Positions 53,962 through 62,910 of a DNA stretch of 64,000 nt are shown one piece after another. The notes under the pieces were generated by a model that saw only the letters and a list, made by a program, of their open reading frames with translations, did no database searches and was not told where the DNA came from. The position numbers and the translations under genes were made by a program. The DNA lies in contig JADJOI010000003.1 in the NCBI GenBank assembly GCA_016713875.1, positions 1,302,001 through 1,366,000 of the forward strand, read 5' to 3'. This DNA is from Flavobacteriales bacterium. GTDB lineage: Bacteria > Bacteroidota > Bacteroidia > Flavobacteriales_F > PHOS-HE28. Each line of letters starts with the position of its first letter. Position 1 is the first letter of the stretch.

Positions 53962-54030
53962 GACGGAGGGATCGATCATCAACACGGTTGTGAACGATCC
54001 AAGATACGACCTCCACACGCCGCATGGAAC

Positions 54031-54061
54031 GGCATGAGCGCCCTTGCGGGGCGCCCATGCC
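54031..54061 (-). terminator. Terminator-like hairpin after the fasciclin gene
   Basis: GGCAT-n2-GCGCCC and GGGCGC-n2-ATGCC form a long GC-rich stem around a short TTGCG loop, 43 bp past the fasciclin stop. It is well placed to end the nos operon transcript. No T-run follows. Confidence 0.6.
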
Positions 54062-54104
54062 GACTTTCACCAACACCCCTGTGGTGGGTGATGCGGATGC
54101 TCGT

Positions 54105-54665
54105 TCAACCCGGCAGCAGCACCTTGTCGATCACGTGGATGATGCCGTTGCTGGTGGGCACACTGGCCACCACGGTGGCATCGTTGATCATGAGCTTGCC
54201 GTCCTTGCGGGAGATCGTGGCGTTCTTGAGGTTCACCATGTTCAACACCTTGCCGTCGGTGAGCTGTTCGGGCTTGAGGACGCCCACCCACACATGGTAC
54301 TCCAGGATGTTCTGCAGGTCAGCCTTCTTCTCGGGCTTCAGCAGGCCCTCGACGGTCCCTGCGGGCAGCGCGGCGAACGCATCGTTCACCGGCGCGAACA
54401 CGGTGAACGGTCCGGCGTTGCTCAATACGTCCACGTATTCGGCCGCCTTCACCGCGGCCACCAGGGTCGTATGGTCCTTGGAGCCGACGGCCACGGCCAC
54501 GATGTTCTTCTGCGATTGTTCATCCACCACGGTGGACTGACCACCAGCCGGAGGTGCGGTCGCATCAGCGGGCGGCGCTGCACCGGGATCGGGTGCGCCG
54601 CAAGCGGCCAGCAGCACGGTGGTGACGAGCGCCAGCGCGTTCTTGGAGGGGATGGGGAGGCTCAT
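54105..54665 (-). CDS. Fasciclin-domain lipoprotein
   Basis: A 186-residue lipoprotein with lipobox LLAAC (residues 18-22), a Pro/Ala-rich linker, and one fasciclin (FAS1) domain: SNAGPFTVFAPVNDAFAALP and SNGIIHVIDKVLLP. FAS1 domains mediate adhesion or ligand binding in the periplasm. Fasciclin genes occur in nos clusters of Bacteroidota, but their role in N2O reduction is unknown. It is last in the nos operon. Confidence 0.9.
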   Translation of the reverse strand: MSLPIPSKNALALVTTVLLAACGAPDPGAAPPADATAPPAGGQSTVVDEQSQKNIVAVAVGSKDHTTLVAAVKAAEYVDVLSNAGPFTVFAPVNDAFAALPAGTVEGLLKPEKKADLQNILEYHVWVGVLKPEQLTDGKVLNMVNLKNATISRKDGKLMINDATVVASVPTSNGIIHVIDKVLLPG

Positions 54666-54682
54666 GGTCGGTGTTTAGTGTC

Positions 54683-54694
54683 GGACAAACTTGC
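54683..54694. promoter_or_regulatory. Degenerate GGACAA-N2-TTG site before the fasciclin gene
   Basis: GGACAAACTTGC repeats the first twelve bases or so of the nadA palindrome but loses the final TCC arm. It lies 17 bp before the fasciclin start and could be a relic or weak operator. Confidence 0.35.
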
Positions 54695-54748
54695 TCTGTA
54701 ATTCACGGACATCAACTGACCCTTGTCCGGTCGGAAGGATGATCCTTG

Positions 54749-55205
54749 TCAGGGTGCGGTCAGCAGCGTCTCCGCGCGGCCCAGGGTCGCCCCGGAGATG
54801 AGCAGGGCGATGGCCATCGCGGTGACGAGGCCCACATGCCAGGCGAGCTGGGGCCGCCGTTCGGGAGTGAGCCGGGGCAGGATGCGCAAGCGGGCGTGGG
54901 CGCCTGTGATCGCCGTGCCGACCAGGAGCAGCAGCTTGAGCGCCACGATGCGTTGCACGGGATCGCCGAACGCGAACCGGAAGGACGCCCGGGACCAAGC
55001 GATGCGCCAACCAGAGCCCCGTGAGGAGCTGAACGACAAGGGCCGGAATGCCAATTCGTTCGTAGGGTCGTTCGAACCGGAGCAGCACCTCGGGATCCGG
55101 CTCGCGCATGGCCCGCGGCTGCGCGGTCGTCAGTAACACGAGATGACCGCCCACCCGGACCGATGCGCCCAGGAGGTGGAGGACCAGCACACTGAAGGTG
55201 ATCAT
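54749..55205 (-). pseudogene. CopD-like membrane protein, frameshifted
   Basis: Two overlapping frames encode one CopD-family copper membrane protein. The first part (from ATG 55205) reads VLVLHLLGASVRVGGHLVLL, RFERPYERIGIPALVV, LLTGLWLAHRLVPG, then drifts. The second part continues in the +1 frame: FRFAFGDPVQRIVALKLLLL, GAHARLRILPRL and LISGATLGRAETLL. The shift lies near 54978-55000 and needs one extra base (or two lost). CopD-like proteins occur in nos operons and probably aid copper supply to NosZ. It may be a real loss or a consensus error. Confidence 0.75.
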
Positions 55206-55207
55206 CG

Positions 55208-55975
55208 TCAAAGATCCTTGCGCCGGAAGACACGGAAGGCCGCCAGCGTTGGCCATGCGATCCAGGCAAGCATGAGCGCGAGCGCCACGGCGATCCCGGG
55301 ACCGGAACCCAGCATCTGCTGGTATACCGCACCGCTATAGCCCATCATGGCGGCCAGGTCCACCCGGATCATGATGGCGATGCGGGCGAGGTCGATCGGG
55401 TTGAGGGCCGCAATGGGCAGCACCAGTGGTTCGATCGGTCGGTCGCTGAAGGCGAAGAGCAAGGCCATCAGCAGGGCATCATACACGAGGACGAACCCGG
55501 CCCAGGTGATCAGGGCGACACCCACCCCCCGGGCCTTGTCGCGGTGCACCAAGGCGATCAGCGTACCCAGGGCCGTGTGCACCCAGGCGAGCAGCACCAC
55601 GGCGACCAGCAGCACCATGGACGTGGTTCCCGGTGCGTGGACGGTGAGCGGAAGACCGAGGCCGAAGAGCAGGGCCACCAGGAGCGCCAGTGCCATGGCC
55701 GCCATGCGCCCACCGAGGATGGCCCGGCGCCCGATGGGCTGTACGGCGAGCAGTTGCGTGAACTCGTGCGTGTCGTAGGTGTAGACCACTGTAAGGATGA
55801 GCGAGACCAGCGGCACCAGCGCCAGCATCACCTGCACGAGGCTGAGGAGCGCCTTCACCGGGTCGGCCTCCACGAGGAAGAGGCCTTCGGCCACCGCGAG
55901 CACCAGTGCGGTGAATGCGACGACGGAACGGTTCCGCGCCAGGTCCACCAGGGTGTAGTAGAGCACCTTGCCCAT
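55208..55975 (-). CDS. nosY: Nos ABC transporter permease
   Basis: A 255-residue membrane protein with about six helices, typical of NosY: VYTYDTHEFTQLLAVQPIGRR after the second helix, and the C-terminal AFRVFRRKDL. With NosF and NosD it delivers sulfur or copper to the NosZ CuZ site. The ATG at 55975 is 2 bp after the nosF stop; an upstream GTG is less likely. Confidence 0.88.
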   Translation of the reverse strand: MGKVLYYTLVDLARNRSVVAFTALVLAVAEGLFLVEADPVKALLSLVQVMLALVPLVSLILTVVYTYDTHEFTQLLAVQPIGRRAILGGRMAAMALALLVALLFGLGLPLTVHAPGTTSMVLLVAVVLLAWVHTALGTLIALVHRDKARGVGVALITWAGFVLVYDALLMALLFAFSDRPIEPLVLPIAALNPIDLARIAIMIRVDLAAMMGYSGAVYQQMLGSGPGIAVALALMLAWIAWPTLAAFRVFRRKDL

Positions 55976-55977
55976 GA

Positions 55978-56694
55978 TCACACGGGATCGGCCAACAGCT
56001 TGGGCAGGGCCAGCGCCAGCCGGTCGGCCCCTGTGCGCTGCAGCACGTCGTTCAACGGAAGCAGGAATCGCAGGGTGCCCTCCTGCAGGTAGGCGATGCG
56101 ATCGGCCAGAGCCTCCACCTCTTCCATGAGGTGCGAGGTGATGAGGACCGTGCCGCCGTCCGAGCGCAGCGCCGCCGCGTGGTCCAGCACGGTGCGTGCG
56201 CTCACCGGATCGAGCCCGGCGGTGGGCTCGTCCATCACCAGGATGCGCGGCCGCGATCGGAAGGCCAGCACGGCGCTCACCTTCTGCATGGTGCCGCCGG
56301 AAAGAGCACCCAGGCGCTTGTTCAGCTGGGGAGCGAGGCCCAGCTCCTCCACCAGCCCGTCATCCGCGGATGCCGGGGTGAGTCCGCGCACATCGCGCAT
56401 CATGTCGAGCAGCTGGCCGATGGTGAGCGATGGCGGGAACTGCGAGATCTGAGGCATGTAGCCGATGGATCGCCGATAACCGGGGTCCGGTCCGATGACC
56501 TGACCCTCCACCCGGATGCTCCCGGTGGTGGGACGCACCAGACCGAGCAGGCATTTGATGAGCGTGGTCTTGCCCGAACCGTTGGGGCCGATGACCATCA
56601 CCACCTCGCCCTGGCGGAACGTGGCGTCCACATCCCGCAGTGCCCATAGCGACCGGTAGCGCTTGCCCACGCCGCTGAAGATGATGCTATCCAT
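55978..56694 (-). CDS. nosF: Nos ABC transporter ATPase
   Basis: A 238-residue ABC ATPase: Walker A GPNGSGKTTLIKC, Q-loop YMPQISQFP, signature ALSGGTMQKVSA, Walker B RILVMDEPTAGLDP and switch HLMEE. It powers NosY in NosZ maturation. It overlaps nosD by 8 bp and precedes nosY by 2 bp. Confidence 0.92.
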   Translation of the reverse strand: MDSIIFSGVGKRYRSLWALRDVDATFRQGEVVMVIGPNGSGKTTLIKCLLGLVRPTTGSIRVEGQVIGPDPGYRRSIGYMPQISQFPPSLTIGQLLDMMRDVRGLTPASADDGLVEELGLAPQLNKRLGALSGGTMQKVSAVLAFRSRPRILVMDEPTAGLDPVSARTVLDHAAALRSDGGTVLITSHLMEEVEALADRIAYLQEGTLRFLLPLNDVLQRTGADRLALALPKLLADPV

Positions 56695-57925
56695 GGGGCG
56701 GGCGCATCAGGGGCCGGTCATCCTTCAGGTCCGCGGGGGAGAGCGTCGGCAGCACGCGCTCGGCGCGGTCCAGCAGCACCACGAACAGGCTGCGCGAGAA
56801 CACGATCGCGTACGGCACCCGCTCCACCAGCAGGGCGAAGAAACCGACCGGGCGATGGGGCACATCGCCATGTCCGTCGCGATCCAGGTCATAGCCGATG
56901 TGCCGGTCCCAGTAGTTGGCTTCGAGGATGTTCAGTTTCAGGTCGCCGTTGGTGCTCACATCGAACGTGTTGCCCTGGAAGCTGTTGCCGGAGAAGGTGC
57001 AGGCCGTGGCGTTGGCGAACAGCCGAAGCGCCCATCCGTTGGTGCGGAAGGTGTTGCCCTCCGCCTTGATGCGGTTGCACCCGTCCACCATCAGGCCCGT
57101 GGTGTTGTCCGTGAACGTATTGTCCGTGATCTCGCCGTCGTTGATCTCCTTCAACAGGAGCCCGTAGGCGCTACCTCCCCGGTTGTGCAGGAAGCGGTTC
57201 CTGCGCATGCCGATGTGGTGGCTGAACATCACCGCCACGCCCGCGCCGTTGTCCACGAACACGTTCCGCTCGTAGCTGTCACGATGGCTGAACATGAAGT
57301 GCAGCCCGTACCGCACGTTGCCATGCGTGAGATTGTCCTCGATGCGCGAATCGGTGACGAACTCGAAGTAGATGCCGTCGCGGTGGTCGCGCACGATGTT
57401 CCGGCGGATGATGGCCTCGGTGCATTTCCATAGATGGATGCCATTGCCCATCTGGTCATCACGCTTGGCATGGCCCTCGATCGTGTTGCCTTCGACCACG
57501 GCGCCTCGGACGGCGCTGAGGTAGATGGCGAAGAAGCAGCCGATGAGCCGGTTGGCGCGGATCACCGGCCTTGCGCCGCCGTTCACCTTGATGCCGGCAT
57601 TGTCGTTCAAGTTGCTGATGCGTGTGCCCCGGATGATGAACCCCTGGACCGTGACATCGGGCGCGGTGATCATCAGGACCTCCCCCACCTCCCCGCCGTC
57701 GATCTCCGCTCCGGGCAACCCGAACAGACGGACCGACCGGTCGATGACGACCGGTCCTTCCCGCACCGTACCGTCCACCACGATGGTGTCCCCGTCCGCG
57801 GCGCGGGCGATGACGGCGGCCAGGCTGCCGTTCGCGGCACGGAACAGGTGTACACGCGCCGAGGCCGACCACGTCAGCATCGCAAAGAGCGGAAAAAGGA
57901 CAGTGCGCGGGATCATGGGCCTCAT
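56687..57925 (-). CDS. nosD: Nitrous oxide reductase maturation protein, beta-helix
   Basis: A 412-residue periplasmic protein with signal peptide and right-handed beta-helix (CASH) repeats, seen as runs such as NRLIGCFFAIYLS, NTFTDNTTGLMVDG and NSFQGNTFDVSTNG. The NosD motif GLHFMFSHRDSYERN and the end EANYWDRHIGYDLD are clear. It works with NosF and NosY to build the CuZ cluster. The ATG at 57925 overlaps the nosL stop. Confidence 0.94.
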   Translation of the reverse strand: MRPMIPRTVLFPLFAMLTWSASARVHLFRAANGSLAAVIARAADGDTIVVDGTVREGPVVIDRSVRLFGLPGAEIDGGEVGEVLMITAPDVTVQGFIIRGTRISNLNDNAGIKVNGGARPVIRANRLIGCFFAIYLSAVRGAVVEGNTIEGHAKRDDQMGNGIHLWKCTEAIIRRNIVRDHRDGIYFEFVTDSRIEDNLTHGNVRYGLHFMFSHRDSYERNVFVDNGAGVAVMFSHHIGMRRNRFLHNRGGSAYGLLLKEINDGEITDNTFTDNTTGLMVDGCNRIKAEGNTFRTNGWALRLFANATACTFSGNSFQGNTFDVSTNGDLKLNILEANYWDRHIGYDLDRDGHGDVPHRPVGFFALLVERVPYAIVFSRSLFVVLLDRAERVLPTLSPADLKDDRPLMRPPHG

Positions 57926-58353
57926 TCGGCCAGGCGATGGCGGGCGGTGGACCAATCCCAAGGCTCGCCGCCGGAGGATGCGATGGCCGAATCACGTTCG
58001 GCCGCCGAGGCGAAGGCGGCCACGTCGCCGCGCATGGGGCTGCGATAGGCCTCGCCGTGCGCATAGTGGGCCGCAGTGGCCTCGATCAACCGGCCCGGGC
58101 GCACGAAATCGCTCACATACCAGGCCCGTACCTGTTCTTCGACGATCGCGCCTGCGGCCACATGCGGCACCATGCACTCCGGTCCGTCGAAGCTATACTG
58201 GCGCCCGCCCTTGGTGATCAACGCGGCCGCGAAGCGCGCGTCCACCACGTTCATGCGGCAGTGGGCGCACTCCACCCGCCCCAGATCGATCGTGGGGCTC
58301 TCCGGAGCGCAGGCGGCAAGAAGGAGCAGAGCGAGTGACGCCGCCGTTCGCAT
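57922..58353 (-). CDS. nosL: Copper chaperone lipoprotein for nitrous oxide reductase
   Basis: A 143-residue lipoprotein (lipobox LLAAC) with the NosL copper-binding motif CAHCRMNV and FDGPECMVPH; it delivers Cu(I) to NosZ. The ATG at 58353 follows the membrane-protein gene by 4 bp. Coupled to nosD by an ATGA overlap. Confidence 0.92.
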   Translation of the reverse strand: MRTAASLALLLLAACAPESPTIDLGRVECAHCRMNVVDARFAAALITKGGRQYSFDGPECMVPHVAAGAIVEEQVRAWYVSDFVRPGRLIEATAAHYAHGEAYRSPMRGDVAAFASAAERDSAIASSGGEPWDWSTARHRLAE

Positions 58354-58357
58354 GGGT

Positions 58358-58945
58358 TCAAAAGCTGCGGGCCGCGCGATGGGCCCGCCGCCACTCCACG
58401 GCAAAGATGATCGCGGCCAAGGCGCTGCTCATGAACAGCACCCATCCGCCGATGTCGGGCGTGCTCCAGGCATCGAAGTTGAGCAGTTGCTTGTGGCCGA
58501 TGAGCGGGGGCTGGTAGGCCATGCCCTCCACCTTGATCGCCGCGCGGGGATCCAGGTCATGGGCGTACTTGTACCCCCATGCATACATGTCCCATACCGC
58601 CCAGATGATGAAGGAGGCGATGGCGAAGAGCCAGCTGAGCAGCACCCCGCGGCGGCCCGCCACCGCGGTGACCAGCCCCCAGGCGATCAGGAGGTAGAAG
58701 GCGTAGCGCATGATGCCGAACTCGGGGAACATCTCGTTCTTGATATGCGCCATGCCGATGTAGTGGTTCAGCCCGTTGATCTTGTCGATGTCGCCGGCGA
58801 ACCGGTCATGGTAGATCTGCAGGAACAGGCCTTCAGGGTACTGGGGCGCCATCAGGTCGATGCGCCAGATGGGCATCACCAAGTTGAGGCCGAGGGCGAG
58901 GGCGGCCAGGGCCAGCAGCACGCGGGACAGGGGATGCAAGCGCAT
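58358..58945 (-). CDS. nos-cluster membrane protein of unknown function
   Basis: A 195-residue protein with about four transmembrane helices and the motif WRIDLMAPQYPEGLF followed by INGLNHYIGMAHIKNEMFPE, a combination I associate with genes next to nosZ in Bacteroidota. It may help copper delivery or NosZ assembly; that is inference. The ATG at 58945 is chosen; ATG 59020 would add 25 residues and is also possible. Confidence 0.7.
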   Translation of the reverse strand: MRLHPLSRVLLALAALALGLNLVMPIWRIDLMAPQYPEGLFLQIYHDRFAGDIDKINGLNHYIGMAHIKNEMFPEFGIMRYAFYLLIAWGLVTAVAGRRGVLLSWLFAIASFIIWAVWDMYAWGYKYAHDLDPRAAIKVEGMAYQPPLIGHKQLLNFDAWSTPDIGGWVLFMSSALAAIIFAVEWRRAHRAARSF

Positions 58946-59031
58946 GGGTCGGGGCGGTAATGACGGCGCCACCCTCCCGGAGGCCGCGTTGATCGGCGGT
59001 GGAAGGGTGGCGCTCGTCATCGTGTTCCGTA

Positions 59032-61023
59032 TCAGACCCCGGCGTCCACCGAGATCGTCTCGCCCTTCAAGGGCACAGTGCTGTTGGCCGGCGACACGCG
59101 CACGTAGCCCTGCATCTCCTGGTGGAGCGCCGAGCAGAAGTCCGTGCAGTACATCGGCCACACGCCCACGCGCGTTGGCACCCACTTGAGCGTCTGGGTC
59201 TCTCCGGGCATGATGAGCAGCTCGGCGTTGGCGGCGCCCTTGACGGCGAAGCCGTGCGGCACGTCCCAGTCCTGCTCCAGGTTCGTGACGTGGAAATAGA
59301 CCACGTCACCGAGCCTCACGCCTTCAATGTTGTCCGGCGCGAAGTGCGAACGGATGCTGGTCATCCACACGTGGACCTCGTTGCCTTTGCGCTCGACGCG
59401 GGTCTCCTTCTCACCCTTGGCCACGTAAGGATGCTTGTTGTCCTCGATCCTGAAGAACTTCACCTCGCGCGGCTTCACCAGATCAGCGGGACAGGCCTGA
59501 GCGTAGTGCGGCTCACCCGTGGTGGGGAAGTCGAGCAGCAGCTCCATCTTGTCGCCCTCGATGCTGTAGAGCTGGGCGCTCTGCGTAAGCTCGGGGCCCG
59601 TGGGCAGGTACCGGTCCTTGGTGATCTTGTTGTAGGCGATCACGTACTTGCCCCAGGGCTTGGCGCTGTTGCCTCCGGGCACACAAAGGTGACCGATGCT
59701 GTAGTAGGTGGGCACGCGGTCCACCACCTCGAGCTTCTCCACGTTCCACTTCACGATCTCGCTGCTGACGAAGAAGCTGGTGTAGGCATTGCCGTTGGCA
59801 TCGAACTCGGTGTGCAGGGGCCCGAGGCCGGGCTTCTTCACCTCCCCGTGCAGCACGCTCTCGTACTTCAGCACCGGAATGCCGGCGAAGTCGCCTTCCA
59901 CATCGTTCTTGGCGATGGCCTCCTGGATCTTCTTGAAGGAGAAGACCGGGATGAGGGCGGCCAGCTTGCCGCTGCCGACGATGTACTCGCCCGACGGGTT
60001 CACGTCGCAGCCGTGCGGGCTCTTGGGGCAGGGCATGAAGTACACCAGACCGGGATGCTCCTTGGGATCGAGCTGCAGCACATCCTCATACACGGTGCTC
60101 TCGGTGCTGTGGGTGTGGTCGTTCCACCAGTTGCTGTGGTGCTTGCCGGGCGCGCGCTTGCCCTTGCCGTCCCGGGCCAGTTGCTCGGCCATCTTCCAGT
60201 TCACGGCCATGATGAAGTCCTTGTCGCGCTGGCTGGCGTTCACCTCCAGCAGGCTGTACGCTTGTTCGGTGTTGTAGCAGCTGAAGAAGAACCAGCCGTC
60301 GCTGGCGCCTTTTCCGGTGCGGGCCAGATCGAAGTTGACACCGGGGGTGAGGATCTGGAAGGCGATGCTCATCCGCCCCACGCTGTCCGGCTTGATGAAG
60401 GACACCGTGCCCTTGAAGTTCTCCTTGTACGAGCTGATGGGCACGTCGCGCTGGGCATCGTCGCCCATGGGCACGCTGAAGCGTGTACCGGCGATCACGT
60501 ACTCGGTGTTCGGCGTGCTGAACGGCGAACTGTGGTTGCCGGCGCTGTTGGGGATCTCGATGATGCTGTGCGTACGGAAAGTACCCAGGTCGATGAGGGC
60601 GATGCGCGGGGTGTTGTTGCCATTGATGAAGCACCAGCGCCCGTCCGGAACGGCACCCGTCTGGCTCAGTTCGGGGTGGTGGCTGTCGTCCCAGGGGATG
60701 AAGCCGGCGCTGGTCGTCAGCATGCCCTTGGTCTCCTCACTGTAGCCATACCCCGTCTCCGGGTCCTGGCTGAACACGGGGACCTCGCGGAGCAAGCGTC
60801 CGCTCGGCAGCCCATAGATGGCCAACTGGCCGCTGAATCCGCCACTGACGAAGTTGTAGAACTCATCGTGGGTGCCGGGCTTCACATACACCTTGGAGGC
60901 CGCATCACCGGTGACGACCGTCTGCGTGGTGGTGGGTCGGCAGCCGGGCAGGGAATTGACCAGGACAAAGGCGAGCCCGGCGAGGGTCATCGTTCCTGTG
61001 GTGAACAACAAGGGGCGTTTCAT
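59032..61023 (-). CDS. nosZ: Nitrous oxide reductase, clade II (Sec-dependent)
   Basis: A 663-residue periplasmic enzyme reducing N2O to N2. Signal peptide MKRPLLFTTGTMTLAGLAFV lacks twin arginines, so it is the Sec-exported clade II form; LPGC near residue 28 may be a lipobox. CuZ-site His occur in DDSHHPE, and the C-terminal CuA site is CTDFCSALHQEM (Cys626, Cys630, His634, Met637). It lies 26 bp after the cytochrome gene and 11-86 bp before the next gene, depending on that gene's start. Confidence 0.96.
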   Translation of the reverse strand: MKRPLLFTTGTMTLAGLAFVLVNSLPGCRPTTTQTVVTGDAASKVYVKPGTHDEFYNFVSGGFSGQLAIYGLPSGRLLREVPVFSQDPETGYGYSEETKGMLTTSAGFIPWDDSHHPELSQTGAVPDGRWCFINGNNTPRIALIDLGTFRTHSIIEIPNSAGNHSSPFSTPNTEYVIAGTRFSVPMGDDAQRDVPISSYKENFKGTVSFIKPDSVGRMSIAFQILTPGVNFDLARTGKGASDGWFFFSCYNTEQAYSLLEVNASQRDKDFIMAVNWKMAEQLARDGKGKRAPGKHHSNWWNDHTHSTESTVYEDVLQLDPKEHPGLVYFMPCPKSPHGCDVNPSGEYIVGSGKLAALIPVFSFKKIQEAIAKNDVEGDFAGIPVLKYESVLHGEVKKPGLGPLHTEFDANGNAYTSFFVSSEIVKWNVEKLEVVDRVPTYYSIGHLCVPGGNSAKPWGKYVIAYNKITKDRYLPTGPELTQSAQLYSIEGDKMELLLDFPTTGEPHYAQACPADLVKPREVKFFRIEDNKHPYVAKGEKETRVERKGNEVHVWMTSIRSHFAPDNIEGVRLGDVVYFHVTNLEQDWDVPHGFAVKGAANAELLIMPGETQTLKWVPTRVGVWPMYCTDFCSALHQEMQGYVRVSPANSTVPLKGETISVDAGV

Positions 61024-61049
61024 GGGAACTGGTTGTGGTGGGTGGTCGA

Positions 61050-61526
61050 TCAAAGGGTGCGCATGAACTCGAGGATCTGTCGGGCCTCTTCCATGCTCAG
61101 GTTCTGGTTGGGCATGCGCACCAGGCACTGTTCCAGTTGCCTCAGTGCTTCAGGGTCCTCGGCCAGCATGGCATCGGTGTTCACGATCATGTTCATGATC
61201 CACTCGGGCTTGCGCCGGGTGGCGATGCCCTTCCAGCCAGGCCCCACCACGCGGTTCTCGCCCATGCTGTGGCAGGCCTGGCATTTGACATCGTAGGTCG
61301 TCTTGCCTTTTTCCGCCATGCCGTTGTCGATGTCGCCCAAGGTGATGTCCGCTGCGGTCAAGAGCTTTGCCTTCCCCGAACTGCTAGCGGCCTCCGAGGA
61401 CGAGGTCTCCTTCTCCAAGGTGGGTGCACCAGGAGGACCCGAACTGGCGGCATCGCCACCTCCGCAGGCGGCCATCATGCAAATCGCCACCATCGCGGCG
61501 GCGAAAGAGGTCAGAGGATTGTTCAT
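61050..61526 (-). CDS. Cytochrome c lipoprotein preceding nosZ
   Basis: A 158-residue monoheme lipoprotein: lipobox AAC (MMAACGGG), a Ser/Glu-rich linker, then class I cytochrome c with CQACH (KCQACHSMGENRVVGPGW) and a likely distal Met in RMPNQNLS. It is the first gene of the nos operon and is probably the electron donor to NosZ, a role also proposed for cytochromes in other clade II nos clusters. Confidence 0.88.
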   Translation of the reverse strand: MNNPLTSFAAAMVAICMMAACGGGDAASSGPPGAPTLEKETSSSEAASSSGKAKLLTAADITLGDIDNGMAEKGKTTYDVKCQACHSMGENRVVGPGWKGIATRRKPEWIMNMIVNTDAMLAEDPEALRQLEQCLVRMPNQNLSMEEARQILEFMRTL

Positions 61527-61589
61527 GGGTTCATCCGTTGTTTCGTGGCGGCAAAGCTCGCATTCACCGCGACGCCGCCAAAGCTCATC

Positions 61590-61603
61590 GGACAATATTG
61601 TCC
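61590..61603. promoter_or_regulatory. Perfect GGACAATATTGTCC palindrome in the nos promoter
   Basis: A 14-bp perfect palindrome, related to that at 51254-51267. It lies between the Crp/Fnr-type site and the predicted -7 box (GAGCTTTG, minus, 61579-61586), a place suited to a repressor. Confidence 0.6.
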
Positions 61604-61608
61604 ACTAC

Positions 61609-61622
61609 ATGACGATGGTCAA
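61609..61622. promoter_or_regulatory. Crp/Fnr-type operator between the nos operon and the 61664 gene
   Basis: ATGACGATGGTCAA, TGAY-N4-RTCA. Octamers lie 33 bp from its centre both ways: GAGCTTTG (minus, 61579-61586) and TCCTTTCG (plus, 61645-61652), the latter 12 bp before the next ATG. Confidence 0.6.
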
Positions 61623-61663
61623 CGGAATGGCTGATCTTCGCCGCTCCTTTCGCCGCACCCCTC

Positions 61664-62875
61664 ATGGATAGCGTATATCGCTGGTATCGCATCGCCCTGG
61701 CCGACCTGCTCGTCGCGGCGTTGATCGGCTGTGTGCTCCGGGCCATCTATCTCGTGGAGATCCCCTTCGTGCGGTTCAAGCCGCTGCTGCATGCCCACTC
61801 GCACGTGGCGCTGCTGGGCTGGGTCTTCCTGGGCCTCATGGTCTTCCTGTTGGACGATGCACCCGAAGCACGGACATGGCGGAGACGGCGCGTGCTCCTG
61901 TGGTCCGCGCAGGCCGCGGTGGTCGGCATGCTTTTCAGCTTCCCCGTCCAGGGCTATGGCCCGGTCTCGATCACGGCCTCGGCGCTGCACATGCTCACGA
62001 GCTACCTCCTGGTCCGCGAGGCCTGGAACGCCACGCGCAACTGGTCCGCTCAAGGAAGCCGCATGCTGGCACGCCTGGCGCTGGGCGGCTTCGTGCTGTC
62101 CACCCTCGGGGTCTGGGCCATCGGCCCCTTGCTCGCGGCCAGGCTGTTCGGCACCGAGGTCTATTACTGGAGCATCCAGTTCTTCCTGCACTTCCAGTTC
62201 AACGGCTGGGCGTGGTTCGCCGCGCTGGCGCTGTGGTCGCGCTGGGCCGAGCAGCAGGGATCGCCCACCCCGCTCGACCCGTTCACCGTGCGCCTATGGG
62301 TGGTGTCCACCGTGCTGAGCTTCGCGCTCGCCATCGCCTGGAGCGAGCGGCACTGGAGCATCATCGGCGTCAACTCGGTGGCCGTGCTGCTGCAATTGTG
62401 GGCCGGATGGCGCACGGGCCATGCCGTCCGTCGCTCCCAGGCCCTCCTGATGGACCGGGCCCCGCTGTGGGCGTGGCGCTGCGTCACCTATGCGCTGATC
62501 GTGATGGGCATCAAGGTGGTGATGCAGGCCGCTGTGGCCTTCCCACCGGTGGCCATCATGGCCTTCACCATCCGCAACTACGTCATCGGCTTCATCCACC
62601 TCAACATGCTCGGGGCCATCACCCTGATGCTCTTCGCCATGGCGCTGTTGCGCGGCTGGTTCACGTCCACGGCCCTGCCGGTGCGGATCGGGCTCTCGGT
62701 GTTCACCTCAGGCCTCCTGCTCACCGAGGCCCTGCTCTTTCTGCAGGGCACCCTGTTCTGGGCGGGGCTCGGTATGCTGCCGGGATACCATGCGACGCTG
62801 CTGGGCTTCAGCCTGCTGTTGCCTGCCGGTATCGCGGTGCTGTGGGTGCACTGCAGCGTGCGCACACGGGTCTGA
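61664..62875 (+). CDS. Polytopic membrane protein, conserved with NO genes
   Basis: A 403-residue protein with about 12 transmembrane helices and histidines in the membrane: [21 protein letters not shown] near the first helices and [15 protein letters not shown] in the middle. Proteins of this pattern occur beside NOR and Rrf2 genes in Bacteroidota, and the His content hints at heme binding like NnrS or heme-copper proteins. No firm family name can be given. It diverges from the nos operon, shares its operator, and may be nearly leaderless. Confidence 0.6.
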   Translation: MDSVYRWYRIALADLLVAALIGCVLRAIYLVEIPFVRFKPLLHAHSHVALLGWVFLGLMVFLLDDAPEARTWRRRRVLLWSAQAAVVGMLFSFPVQGYGPVSITASALHMLTSYLLVREAWNATRNWSAQGSRMLARLALGGFVLSTLGVWAIGPLLAARLFGTEVYYWSIQFFLHFQFNGWAWFAALALWSRWAEQQGSPTPLDPFTVRLWVVSTVLSFALAIAWSERHWSIIGVNSVAVLLQLWAGWRTGHAVRRSQALLMDRAPLWAWRCVTYALIVMGIKVVMQAAVAFPPVAIMAFTIRNYVIGFIHLNMLGAITLMLFAMALLRGWFTSTALPVRIGLSVFTSGLLLTEALLFLQGTLFWAGLGMLPGYHATLLGFSLLLPAGIAVLWVHCSVRTRV

Positions 62876-62888
62876 CCGCGCACCGGCC

Positions 62889-62896
62889 TACTTTTG
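62889..62896 (+). promoter_or_regulatory. Bacteroidota -7 promoter element for the CCA-adding enzyme gene
   Basis: TACTTTTG matches TAnnTTTG and lies 14 bp before the ATG, a very short leader. It is identical to the box at 1060. Confidence 0.6.
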
Positions 62897-62910
62897 CCGG
62901 CCTTCGCGCC

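Noticed and set aside
58999..61296. 765-residue open frame on the plus strand
   Set aside because: Antisense of nosZ with the same low-complexity composition.
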